From positions 5,208,001-5,272,000 of the forward strand of contig NZ_AP022614.1 of assembly GCF_010730575.1 (NCBI RefSeq): a DNA stretch of 64,000 nt. The letters are read 5' to 3'. This stretch comes from Mycobacterium parmense. GTDB lineage: Bacteria; Actinomycetota; Actinomycetes; Mycobacteriales; Mycobacteriaceae. This document shows, in pieces, positions 26,395 through 34,738 of this stretch (the first letter of the stretch is position 1; each line of letters starts with the position of its first letter). Both the position numbers and the translations under genes were made by a program. Below the pieces are notes generated by a model, which ran no database searches, was not told where the DNA came from, and worked only from the letters and a program-made list of their open reading frames with translations.

Positions 26395-26724
26395 AGCATC
26401 ACGAAAAGTGCCCGCGAAACGCCCTCGGTGCATCACGTAAGAATGCCCGCGAAACGGTGATCCCCGCCAGGCATGGAGAGTGGGCTGTCGATGTCGTCTC
26501 GTGCCGAGATCACCGCGAAGTTCGCCAAGGCGTATGTGAAGGCGTCGAAGGCGAATAAGGGGCAGATTCTGGATCAGGTGGTGGAGGTCACCGGCTGGTC
26601 GCGTGACAATGCTCGGCGCCGGTTGACGGCCGCGGCCCGGCCGCCGGGAGCGGGCCGGCAGGTCGCCAAACGACCTCGCCGGCAGCGCAAGCCGAAGTAT
26701 TCCTATGACGCGCTGAAGGTGCTG
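26395..26724 (+). mobile_element. 5' fragment of rve-type IS
   Basis: Two inward-reading subrepeats (CATCACG…TGCCCGCGAAA) start at about 26395 and 26429, followed by the first ~84 codons of a transposase from ATG 26473 (MSSRAEITAKFAKAYVKASK; then a helix-turn-helix segment, GWSRDNARRRL). The frame loses similarity after KYSYDALKVL at ~26724, where regulator sequence begins. It is the missing type of end for the truncated element at 11.6-14.2 kb, though ~40 codons are absent from both pieces. Confidence 0.72.
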
Positions 26725-27331
26725 GGCCACTGGAGCGAACGGCGACGTGCAGTGTCGGTTTGTCGTCGTCTGACTCGTCTGGGCGGGAGACTTGATCCCA
26801 CATGGTGTCGATCATCGGTTGCAGGAAGAGCTGTCCCAGCTGTCGGACCATGATGTCGATGATCTGGGTGGATCCGCTTCGCTCCGCATTTGCGATACCG
26901 GCGTCGCGGGCTTTGATGAGCTCCGTTCGGGTCAGCTCTGTCAATCGCTGGAGCAGTTGGCCTTTAGACCCTGCGGGGTCCAGTAGCGCGCGGCGCAGAT
27001 AGTTGACGACGGCTGGGTTCGATTCGAGCATCTCCTTCACAGCCACGTCACGCGCCGTGGCGACTTGTCTTGGTGTTCCATCAACGGGGACCTGCGCGAT
27101 CGTCTGCGCGAAGTAGTCGACGACGAGTTGTTCAACGGCGCGGCGGATTCCGTCCTTGGTCTTGAAGTGGTGGACAACCAGCCCGACCGTGACGCCGGCT
27201 CTCGAGGCGATATTTCGCATCGACGTGCGGTCCTCCCCGAACTCCGCGAACAGGTCCATCGCGGCGTTGCGAATGCGCGCCTTCGCGGTCAGGTCGTCTG
27301 CGCCTGCGCGTGGATCGGCGAACGGTCCCAT
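26588..27331 (-). CDS. TetR-family regulator, C-terminus altered by IS fragment
   Basis: A TetR repressor. The helix-turn-helix is in residues ~15-60 (AAMDLFAEFGEDRTSMRNIASRAGV…HHFKTKDG). About 202 residues are native; from ~26724 to the stop at 26588 the codons come from the antisense of the IS fragment, so the last ~45 residues are foreign. The ligand domain looks nearly complete, and function may persist. It is divergently oriented from the beta-oxidation operon; the 97-bp gap holds three TGTACAG repeats that are its likely operator. The ligand is probably an acyl-CoA or pathway intermediate. Confidence 0.82.
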   Translation of the reverse strand: MGPFADPRAGADDLTAKARIRNAAMDLFAEFGEDRTSMRNIASRAGVTVGLVVHHFKTKDGIRRAVEQLVVDYFAQTIAQVPVDGTPRQVATARDVAVKEMLESNPAVVNYLRRALLDPAGSKGQLLQRLTELTRTELIKARDAGIANAERSGSTQIIDIMVRQLGQLFLQPMIDTMWDQVSRPDESDDDKPTLHVAVRSSGPAPSARHRNTSACAAGEVVWRPAGPLPAAGPRPSTGAEHCHATSR

Positions 27332-27354
27332 GCGTCTCCTTCGTTCCGGGCAAG

Positions 27355-27402
27355 TGTACAGTGAACATCACTTCTTGTACAGATAGGAAGCTTCCTGTAC
27401 AG
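27355..27402. promoter_or_regulatory. Three phased TGTACAG repeats and palindrome: probable TetR operator
   Basis: TGTACAG starts at 27355, 27376 and 27396, spaced 21 and 20 bp, i.e. two helical turns on the same DNA face. A perfect 12-bp palindrome AGGAAGCTTCCT lies between the second and third copies. The site fills the gap between the divergent TetR gene and the CoA-transferase gene, where autoregulation and operon control would be exerted. Confidence 0.6.
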
Positions 27403-27428
27403 TCGTACGGTATCAATTGAAGGACCAC

Positions 27429-28277
27429 ATGGTGCAGGGCAGTCTGAACGGCGTTCGCATCGTGTCGCTTGCGGTGAACATCCCGGGCCCGCTCGCGGCG
27501 GCACGGCTGGCGCGCTTCGGCGCGTCGGTAACAAAGGTGGAGCCCCCTACCGGAGATCCCTTGGCCGCGGTCGCGCCCGGCTGGTACGCAGAGCTCGCCA
27601 GCAAGCAGACGGTCTTGGTTCTGGACCTCAAGGACGCCGGCGACCGCGCCAAGCTGGACGTCGAGCTGACTTCCGCCGATGTGTTGCTCACCGCCATGCG
27701 CCCTTCGGCGCTACGCAGGCTCGGGCTCGACGACGCGCATGTCAGGTATCCGGGGCTCTGTCACGTCGAAATCGTGGGCTACGACGGTGACCTCGAGGAG
27801 CGTCCTGGCCACGACCTGACCTATCAGGCCACGCACGGCACCCTGCAGCCCCCGTTGATGCCGGCGGTTCCGGTCGTGGACCTCCTGGGTGCCGAACGTG
27901 CCGTGTCCGGGGCCCTGTTGGCGCTGCTTGATAGGCCGAATTCCGGTGCCGGCCAACACGTCCGGATCGTACTGGCGGACGCCGCAGCCGACGCCGGCGC
28001 AGCCGTGCGGTACGGCGTCGCAGGGCCCGGCGACCCGCTCGGTGGCGCGACTCCGACCTACGGGATCTACGCCAGTGCCGACGGCTATATCGCCCTGGGC
28101 GCAATCGAACCGCATTTCCAGAAGCGGACCCTCGAGGTCCTGGGCGCAGCAGATACCCACGAGGATCTCGCACGAGTCTTTGCCGGACAAAGCACGCGCC
28201 ACTGGGAAGAAGTCGCCGAGACGGTTGACATCCCCATCGTTGGAATTCGTACACCGGAACAAGGAGTGGAACATTGA
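27429..28277 (+). CDS. Family III CoA-transferase-like protein (short)
   Basis: A 282-residue CaiB/BaiF-type protein, starting at ATG 27429 after a GAAGGA ribosome site. Features are the N-terminal GPLAAARLARFGASVTKVEPP nucleotide-fold start and VVDLLGAERAVSGALLALLD with the candidate nucleophilic Asp. Typical members have 380-420 residues, so the C-terminal third is missing or naturally reduced. It would move CoA between acyl groups, supplying an acyl-CoA for the operon. It overlaps the thiolase start by 4 bp. I infer rather than see activity. Confidence 0.8.
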   Translation: MVQGSLNGVRIVSLAVNIPGPLAAARLARFGASVTKVEPPTGDPLAAVAPGWYAELASKQTVLVLDLKDAGDRAKLDVELTSADVLLTAMRPSALRRLGLDDAHVRYPGLCHVEIVGYDGDLEERPGHDLTYQATHGTLQPPLMPAVPVVDLLGAERAVSGALLALLDRPNSGAGQHVRIVLADAAADAGAAVRYGVAGPGDPLGGATPTYGIYASADGYIALGAIEPHFQKRTLEVLGAADTHEDLARVFAGQSTRHWEEVAETVDIPIVGIRTPEQGVEH

Positions 28278-29449
28278 ACGCGCGCGAAGCAGTGATTGTC
28301 GGGGCGGTGCGCACGCCGGTGGGTAAACGAGGTGGCGCTTTGAGCCGGTGGCATCCGGCCGACTTGCTCGGTCACACCTTGCGAAACCTGGTGGAGCGCA
28401 GTGCGATCGATGCCAAAGACATCGATGACGTCATCGTCGGCTGTGCGATGCAGCATGAGCACCAGTCCGGAAATATCGGGCGGCACGCGGTGCTGGCTGC
28501 GGGTCTACCCGAATCGGTGCCGGCGGTCACCATTGATCGCCAATGCGGGTCCGGTCAGCAGGCGGTCAACTTCGCTGCATTCGGCGTCACCGCGGGCATC
28601 TACGAGCTGGCGATTGGGTGCGGTGTGGAGTCGATGTCGCAGGTGCCGATGCCTGCGTCGTTCATGCCGGGCGCGCCGCTCGGTCCGCAGTACTCGCCCG
28701 TGGAGTTGGCCCGCTACGACGACAACTTGGTGGCGCAAGGGGCGGCGTCGGAGTTGCTGAACTCCAAGTTCGGTATTTCTCGCGAGGAACTCGACGAATT
28801 CAGTATCCGAAGCCATGAGCGAGCATTCGCCGCGACCCGGGCGAAAAAGTTTCGCGCGCAGTTGGTGCCGATCACCGTCGATCCGCTGGATCCGTCGGCG
28901 GCGCCCGTCAGTGCCGACGAAGGAATCCGTGAGCAGTTGGATCCGGCGAAGATCGCGTCGCTGGAGCCTGTTTTCGCGGCCGACGGCCGCACAACCGCGG
29001 CCAATTCTTCCCAGATCAGCGACGGGGCAGCGGCGTTGCTGATCGCCGAGCGTGGCTACGCAGAACGCAGCGGGCTGGTTTCGCGGGCGCGGTTCCTGGC
29101 GATGACGGTCGCCGCGGCGGACCCGGTACTGCAGTTCACCGCGGTACTGGACGCCACCCACAGGGCGCTCGAGCGCGCCAACCTGAGTGTCAGCGACATC
29201 GACTTGTTCGAGGTCAACGAGGCCTTCGCCGGGGTGCCGCTGATGGTGCAACGCGAGTTCGGCATTCCCGATGACAAGCTCAACGTCAACGGAGGCTCGG
29301 TCGCAATCGGGCATCCGCTCGGGTCGACCGGGGCCCGCATGCTCACCGATCTGCTGTGCGAACTCGAGCGCACCGGACAGCGCTACGGCCTGCAGACCAT
29401 CTGCGAGGCCGGCGGAACCGCCAACACCACCATCATCGAACGAATCTAA
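28274..29449 (+). CDS. Acetyl-CoA acyltransferase (thiolase, FadA-type)
   Basis: A 391-residue thiolase. The nucleophile is C91 in DRQCGSGQQAV, H347 lies in GHPLG, and the general-base cysteine is C377 in ICEAGG. It cleaves 3-ketoacyl-CoA in the final beta-oxidation step. The start is a TTG at 28274, supported by AAGGAG seven bases upstream and by the overlap with the previous stop. It is the first enzyme of a five-gene beta-oxidation run to 33848. Confidence 0.92.
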   Translation: MNAREAVIVGAVRTPVGKRGGALSRWHPADLLGHTLRNLVERSAIDAKDIDDVIVGCAMQHEHQSGNIGRHAVLAAGLPESVPAVTIDRQCGSGQQAVNFAAFGVTAGIYELAIGCGVESMSQVPMPASFMPGAPLGPQYSPVELARYDDNLVAQGAASELLNSKFGISREELDEFSIRSHERAFAATRAKKFRAQLVPITVDPLDPSAAPVSADEGIREQLDPAKIASLEPVFAADGRTTAANSSQISDGAAALLIAERGYAERSGLVSRARFLAMTVAAADPVLQFTAVLDATHRALERANLSVSDIDLFEVNEAFAGVPLMVQREFGIPDDKLNVNGGSVAIGHPLGSTGARMLTDLLCELERTGQRYGLQTICEAGGTANTTIIERI

Positions 29450-29458
29450 GGCACAGAC

Positions 29459-31135
29459 ATGGTCAGGGAAATCGTGAAGGGCGTGCCGTCGACGCACGGC
29501 GACCACTACCAGCTCAACACCACCAACCTGATCAGACATGCGGCGCGCACCTATCCCGAGCAAGAGGTCGTCTACCGCACCACGGAGGGCGACTGGCAGC
29601 GGTACACCTACGCAGACTTGTACGTTCGGGTCAAGCGGGCGGCGAACGCGCTCAGAGGAATAGGGATCGGCCCGGCCGACACAGTCGGAGTGCTCGACTG
29701 GAACAGCAAGCGGCACTTTGAGCTCAGCTGGGCCATTCCCGGCATCGCCGCGGTGATGCTGCAGATGAATCTGCGGCTGGCCACCGAAGACCTGAGCTAC
29801 GTCACTGACCACGCCGAGGCGCAATGGATCCTGGTCGACGAGACACTCCTTCCGGTCGCCGAGGCGTTGGCTCCACACGTGCCGAAGGTCAAGGGCTGGA
29901 TCGTAATGTCGGATAAGCCGCTCACCGAGATCGACACCACGCTGGAAAACGTCTTTCACCTCGAGGACCTGATGGCCGAGTCCGACACCGAGATCGACTG
30001 GCGGGTCATCGACGAAACCTCTGCTTACAGCGCGTGTTACACATCGGGAACGACGGGTCGGCCGAAGGGCGTCTACTACTCGCATCGTGGCAGCTACCTA
30101 CACGCGATGGCGATGGCAGCAGCGATCAATCTCCGTCGCGAGGACACCGCGATGCTCATCACCCCGATGTTTCACGGCCAGTCGTGGGGGCTTCCGCACA
30201 CCGCGATGTGGACCGCGGCGAAGGTGATCCTACCCGGCCGCTACCTGGCCGAGAACACGCAAATGCTCGTCGACGTGATGATCGCGGAGAATGTGACCGT
30301 CGCGAACGGCGCACCGGCGATTTTCCAGCCGATGCTGGACTACATCAAGACCCTTGCTGTGAAGCCAGATTTCAGCAGGACGAGACTGCTGTCCGGTGCG
30401 ACCGAGCCGGCGAAGTCGCTGATGCGCGATTTCCACGAGCTCACCGGCGCCGATTTTGTGCAGGGCTACGGTGCGACCGAGACGACGCCGCTGATCACGA
30501 TGAACATGGGCATCAAACCGTCCCTGCAGGGCACGATCACCGACGACGAGAAATGGGATTTCAAGCGTTTTCAAGGGCTGCCCGCTTCCGGTATCGACAT
30601 CCGGATCGTCGACGACAACGGCAATGACCTGCCGCACGACGGTAAGAGTGTCGGCGAGGTACTGATGCGTGGGCCCTGGGTCATCGAGCGATACCACCAG
30701 CTCGACGACGACGACAACGCCGACCGCTTCCTCGACGGTTACTGGCGCAGCGGCGATGTCGGCACAATCTACCCGAACGGGTATCTCAAGCTCACCGACC
30801 GCCTCAAGGACGTAGTCAAGAGCGGCGGTGAATGGATTTCCTCTATCGATATGGAGAACGCCATCGTCGGACATCCGCTGGTGAAGGAGGCCGCGGTTGT
30901 GGGGATCAGCCATCCGAAGTGGCAGGAACGTCCGCTGGCCATCGTCGTGCCCGTCGAAGGTGGCGTGCTGACCCGCGATGACATCGTCGGTTGTCTGCAG
31001 GGGCAGTTCGCCAAGTGGCAGATGCCCGACGCGGTTCTCTTCGTCGAGGCGTTGCCGCGCACCAGTGTCGGCAAATTGGACAAGAAGATCCTGCGGGCCG
31101 AACACGCCGACGTTTACCGGGATGCGGTCACGTGA
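29459..31135 (+). CDS. Acyl-CoA synthetase (FadD-type)
   Basis: A 558-residue adenylate-forming CoA ligase. The ATP loop YTSGTTGRPKG, the motif QGYGATETTP, the hinge RSGDVG and the catalytic Lys in GKLDKK are all in place. It lacks any membrane segment. It is of the same broad type as the FadDs at 8.5 and 56.4 kb (shared KSGGEWISS, KWQERPLA and PRTSVGK segments) but clearly diverged. It activates the substrate acid for the co-encoded beta-oxidation enzymes. Its stop overlaps the enoyl-CoA hydratase start. Confidence 0.9.
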   Translation: MVREIVKGVPSTHGDHYQLNTTNLIRHAARTYPEQEVVYRTTEGDWQRYTYADLYVRVKRAANALRGIGIGPADTVGVLDWNSKRHFELSWAIPGIAAVMLQMNLRLATEDLSYVTDHAEAQWILVDETLLPVAEALAPHVPKVKGWIVMSDKPLTEIDTTLENVFHLEDLMAESDTEIDWRVIDETSAYSACYTSGTTGRPKGVYYSHRGSYLHAMAMAAAINLRREDTAMLITPMFHGQSWGLPHTAMWTAAKVILPGRYLAENTQMLVDVMIAENVTVANGAPAIFQPMLDYIKTLAVKPDFSRTRLLSGATEPAKSLMRDFHELTGADFVQGYGATETTPLITMNMGIKPSLQGTITDDEKWDFKRFQGLPASGIDIRIVDDNGNDLPHDGKSVGEVLMRGPWVIERYHQLDDDDNADRFLDGYWRSGDVGTIYPNGYLKLTDRLKDVVKSGGEWISSIDMENAIVGHPLVKEAAVVGISHPKWQERPLAIVVPVEGGVLTRDDIVGCLQGQFAKWQMPDAVLFVEALPRTSVGKLDKKILRAEHADVYRDAVT

Positions 31136-31908
31136 ACAAACAAATTTTGCGATCGACTCGCGACGGTGCGGTGGCCCTGCTGGAGATCAATCGCCCGAAG
31201 TCGAAGAACAGCCTCAACGACGAGCTGTTGGGCGCGATGGGGGCCGAGCTGGCGGCGTTGCGGTCCGACACGGCCGTGTTGGCCGTGGTCATCGCGGGCG
31301 CCCACGGCATGTTCTGCGCCGGCGCCGACATCACGGCGTTCGACGAGATCCGGGCCCGGCCACTGGTCACCGGAGAGTCCAATGAGAGCTTCTGGTCGAT
31401 ACTGGCTGCGTTTCCGAAGCCGGTCATCGCCGCGGTCGAGACATACGCACTCGGGGGCGGCTGTGAGCTGGCGTTGGCCTGCGACATTGTCATCGCCGGC
31501 GAGTCGGGCCAATTCGGACTTCCCGAGGTGAAGATCGGCGCAATCCCTGGCGCTGGCGGAACTCAACGCCTCATTCGGGCGATCGGCAAATCCAAGGCTA
31601 TGGCAATGCTTTTGACGGGCGATTCCATCAAGGCCCAGGAGGCGTGCGATGCAGGGTTGGTAGCCGAAGTCGTCGCCGACGGCGAGGCCGTGCCACGGGC
31701 GCTGGCGATGGCGCAACGGATCGCGACGAACTCCCCGCTAGCGGTGGCGCTGGCCAAGGATGCCGCTGTGCACGCGTTTCAGACATCACTGACGCAGGGA
31801 CTCGAACACGAGAAACGGAATTTCTACGTGGCGGTGCATTCCGCCGACAGTCACGAGGGCCAGGCGGCATTCCTCGCCAAGCGCGCGCCCCAGTTCACCG
31901 GAAAGTAG
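31132..31908 (+). CDS. Enoyl-CoA hydratase/isomerase (EchA-type)
   Basis: A 258-residue crotonase-fold protein from the GTG at 31132, which overlaps the FadD stop (GTGA). The oxyanion-hole segments are CAGADI and ALGGGCELALACD. The catalytic region FGLPEVKIGAIPGAGGTQRL contains the hydratase-type glutamate. It hydrates trans-2-enoyl-CoA to 3-hydroxyacyl-CoA. Codons upstream in the same frame (from 30991) are a shadow of FadD. It is followed after 7 bp by the acyl-CoA dehydrogenase. Confidence 0.92.
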   Translation: MNKQILRSTRDGAVALLEINRPKSKNSLNDELLGAMGAELAALRSDTAVLAVVIAGAHGMFCAGADITAFDEIRARPLVTGESNESFWSILAAFPKPVIAAVETYALGGGCELALACDIVIAGESGQFGLPEVKIGAIPGAGGTQRLIRAIGKSKAMAMLLTGDSIKAQEACDAGLVAEVVADGEAVPRALAMAQRIATNSPLAVALAKDAAVHAFQTSLTQGLEHEKRNFYVAVHSADSHEGQAAFLAKRAPQFTGK

Positions 31909-31915
31909 GTAAAGC

Positions 31916-33064
31916 ATGCCCGGACTCTTATTCCCGGACTACGTCGTTCCGTGGGAGACCGAGGATCAAAAACTCCTGCGCAAGCACGCCGCCGAGTTCT
32001 TCCGCAAGGAAGCGACTCCCAACCAAGCCAGGTGGGCGAAACAGCAGAAGGTGGACCGAGAATTTTGGAACAAAGCCGGCGCTGCCGGGCTTTTGGGCCT
32101 CGACCTGCCCGAGCAATACGGCGGTGGTGGCGGCAGTTTCGGTCACGAGGCGGTGGTGATGCAGGAGCGCGCCTACGCGCACGACACCGCGTTCGGTTTC
32201 TCCGTGCATTCGACGCTGGCTTCCCACTACATCGCCGAGTATGCCTCCGAGGAGCAGAAGAAGCGCTGGATCCCGAAGATGGTCAGCGGGGAGATGGTGA
32301 TCGCCGTCGCGATGACCGAACCGGGCACCGGGTCAGACCTGCAGTCGATTCGCACCACCGCGGTTCGCGACGGCGACGAGTACGTCATCAACGGCTCGAA
32401 GACCTTCATCTCCAACGGTTCCCACTGCGACCTGGTGGTGATCGTGGCCAAAACTGAGTCCGGACTGTCGCTGATGGTGGCCGAAACCGAAGGGCTGGCG
32501 GGTTTCCAGCGCGGCCGGGTTCTGGAGAAGGTCGGCCAGCACGGCCAGGACACCCGGGAGCTTGCGTTCACCGACATGCGGGTGCCGGCCGCAAACCTGC
32601 TCGGCGGCGTTGAGGGCAAGGGCTTCGCCCAGTTGATGGAGCAACTTCCGCGCGAGCGGTTGACCATCGGGGTCGAGGCGATCGCGATGGCGGAGGCGGC
32701 GGTAGTAGAGACGATCCGTTATGTCAAGGAGCGCACCGCGTTCGGCAAGCCCCTCCTCGCCTTCCAGAACACCAAGTTCGTGCTGGCCGAATGCAAGGCG
32801 GAGGTGCTGGCCGGCAAGGCGCTGATCGACTACTGCACCGGCCGGTACCTCGACGGAAAACTCGATGCCGCAACCGCATCGATAGCCAAGATGTGGGGAT
32901 CTGACAAACAAGTAGAGGTCACTGACAAGTGCCTGCAGCTTTTCGGTGGATACGGCTACATGATGGAATACCCGATCGCGCAGATGTATGCGGCGGCTCG
33001 GGTGCAGAAGATCTACGGCGGCACCAACGAGATCATGAAGGTGCTGATCGCGCGAAGCCTGTAG
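31916..33064 (+). CDS. Acyl-CoA dehydrogenase (FadE-type)
   Basis: A 382-residue acyl-CoA dehydrogenase with AMTEPGTGSD, QLFGGYGYMMEYP and YGGTNEIM motifs. As in the protein at 10147, the MCAD-type YEGT Glu is replaced (Gly), and E247 in LPRERL is the likely base, so it belongs to the long-chain/isovaleryl type. It feeds the neighbouring hydratase. The two FadEs in the window are clearly related (shared EYGGGGG, RGRVL.K.GQ.GQDT.EL patterns). Confidence 0.92.
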   Translation: MPGLLFPDYVVPWETEDQKLLRKHAAEFFRKEATPNQARWAKQQKVDREFWNKAGAAGLLGLDLPEQYGGGGGSFGHEAVVMQERAYAHDTAFGFSVHSTLASHYIAEYASEEQKKRWIPKMVSGEMVIAVAMTEPGTGSDLQSIRTTAVRDGDEYVINGSKTFISNGSHCDLVVIVAKTESGLSLMVAETEGLAGFQRGRVLEKVGQHGQDTRELAFTDMRVPAANLLGGVEGKGFAQLMEQLPRERLTIGVEAIAMAEAAVVETIRYVKERTAFGKPLLAFQNTKFVLAECKAEVLAGKALIDYCTGRYLDGKLDAATASIAKMWGSDKQVEVTDKCLQLFGGYGYMMEYPIAQMYAAARVQKIYGGTNEIMKVLIARSL

Positions 33065-33089
33065 ACAGACACACAAAAGGAGCAGCCGA

Positions 33090-33848
33090 ATGGACATCGC
33101 AGCTAGCAGCGCGGTCGTCACCGGTGGCGCGTCCGGGCTCGGTTTGGCGACGGTGGAGACGCTGGCGCGGTCCGGAGCGCGGGTGGTCGCCGTCGACCTG
33201 CCCAATGCAAACACGGACGCGCTAAGCCTCCTCGGCGACACCGTCCGGTTCGCGCCCGCCGACGTCACCGACGAGGATGCAGTGACCAGGGCCATCGAGA
33301 TCGCCAACGCGGACAAGACATTGCGTATCATCGTCAACTGCGCCGGCGTCAGCGATGGCACCAAGACCGTCAGCAAGAAGGGCCCTTTCCCGCTCGACGC
33401 GTTCGAGAAAGTAATCAAGATCAACCTGATCGGGACCTTCAACGTCGTGCGCCTGGGCGCATACGCAATGTCGCAGAACGACCCCGTCGGCGGCGAGCGT
33501 GGCGTGATCGTCAACACTTCCTCCGGCGCGGCCTTCGACGGCCAGATCGGGCAGGCGGCCTACTCCGCTTCCAAGGGAGGTGTGATGGCGGCGACGCTGC
33601 CGATCGCGCGTGATCTGTCGTCGTACTTGATCCGGGTCAACACGATCGCTCCGGGGCTGTTCGAAACCCCGCTTCTCAACTCACTTCCAGAGGCTGCGCT
33701 AACCGCTCTCAAGGCGCTGACGTTGCACCCAAACCGACTCGGTGATCCTGCCGAGTACGCACACCTGGTCGTAGCCATCGTTGAGAATCCGATGCTCAAC
33801 GGCGAGACGATCCGTCTCGATGGCGCAGTACGGATGCCTCCGAGGTGA
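33090..33848 (+). CDS. SDR-type 3-hydroxyacyl-CoA dehydrogenase
   Basis: A 252-residue SDR with TGGASGLG near the N-terminus, NCAGVSDG, NTSSGAAFDGQIGQAAYSAS with catalytic Ser and Tyr, and Lys in SASKGG. The layout and the YSASKGGV…LPIARDL region resemble type-10 17-beta-hydroxysteroid/3-hydroxyacyl-CoA dehydrogenases, which complete the beta-oxidation set between EchA and FadA. An AAAAGGAG ribosome site precedes the ATG. It is the last intact gene of the operon. Confidence 0.88.
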   Translation: MDIAASSAVVTGGASGLGLATVETLARSGARVVAVDLPNANTDALSLLGDTVRFAPADVTDEDAVTRAIEIANADKTLRIIVNCAGVSDGTKTVSKKGPFPLDAFEKVIKINLIGTFNVVRLGAYAMSQNDPVGGERGVIVNTSSGAAFDGQIGQAAYSASKGGVMAATLPIARDLSSYLIRVNTIAPGLFETPLLNSLPEAALTALKALTLHPNRLGDPAEYAHLVVAIVENPMLNGETIRLDGAVRMPPR

Positions 33849-33902
33849 TGTCCGGCCGTCAGAGTTGCTGATTGGATCCCACAACTCCAGGAGAGAATCA
33901 AC

Positions 33903-34133
33903 GTGCAGGACAGTGTCCGCGTCGTCGTCGACCATGTGAACGAACACGGAAAATCGCGGCTGAGCGAGCGGCGGGTGGTGGCATCGGTGGGCCAGGCACT
34001 GCGTTGCAAGATGCGCAACGAGCGTGAACGCAGTTTCGTCTTCGTCACTCCGAGTCGGAGTCGGAGAGAGAGAGGCTTAGTCACGTTAGCCAACAGTCGA
34101 CGAGTTCCTGAGCCCACGGGTATCGCCCGTTAG
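33903..34133 (+). pseudogene. Truncated unknown gene, 5' end
   Basis: A GTG at 33903 with an AGGAGAG ribosome site, 54 bp after the SDR, starts a frame reading VQDSVRVVVDHVNEHGKS, then RLSERRVVASVGQALR and an Arg-rich stretch. About 55 codons look gene-like; after ~34070 the composition changes and the frame ends at 34133. I do not recognise the family. The quality of the ribosome site and the operon position suggest a real sixth gene cut by mobile DNA arriving from the right. The rest of 33849-34249 shows nothing else. Confidence 0.4.
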
Positions 34134-34249
34134 CCCTTTCAACGCCTGGAACAGCCGTTGTTGGCGTGTCCCTCCATCAAAACTCTCTGATGAACCGGCA
34201 TCATTCTTGCTGACTGAATAGTTGATCAGATGATGTTTCTTCACTTTAG

Positions 34250-34738
34250 GTGAAGTCGAGGAGGCGTGGGTTGGCTCTGGCTGTGGTCCGCGATCTGCGG
34301 GAACATCGAGTACCGGCGAGCGAGGAGGAGCTTGCCGACTTCGAGACCGATGTGTTGGCCGGGTTCGTGCTGGCACGGGCGTCGGCCGGATTGGTCGACA
34401 GCACGATCCGCAACGACATCAACCACCTCGAGCTGATCCACGACTGGTTCGGCCGGCCGCTGTGGGAGATGCGGCCCGCCGATGTCGACGTCTATTTCGG
34501 CAAGGTGCTGCGCGACGCCAACCCCTCGACTCGCACCGGGCGGGCGGCGGCACTGACCGTGTACTTCCAGTTCTTGGAGCTTCGGCACAAGATCGACCTG
34601 CACAACATGACAGGTCGGGTCGTCGAGTGCCCGCTGGACGAGATCAACCGGCCGCGAGCCTCGGTCGATCCGCAGCTGCGTATCCCTCCGACCGCCGACG
34701 AGGTGGAGCAGCTGTTCGCCGGGTGGCGCCAGGAACTG
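34250..34738 (+). pseudogene. Tyrosine recombinase A, N-terminal part (split by IS30)
   Basis: 163 codons of a site-specific recombinase: the SAM-like core-binding domain (VLAGFVLARASAGLVDSTI…HLELIHDWFG). The frame is cut at Leu (CTG 34736-34738) by the IS30 element and resumes at 36199. GAGGAGG at 34258-34264 would suit a TTG at 34271; the GTG at 34250 is the longest option. Joined, the protein would have about 358 residues. It is the first gene of a recombinase-XRE-recombinase module. Confidence 0.85.

Noticed and set aside
28505..30085. 526-codon open frame on the minus strand across thiolase and FadD
   Set aside because: It spans two well-supported genes on the other strand, its residues are Arg/Gly/Val-rich without motifs, and the third-position GC bias fits the plus-strand genes.
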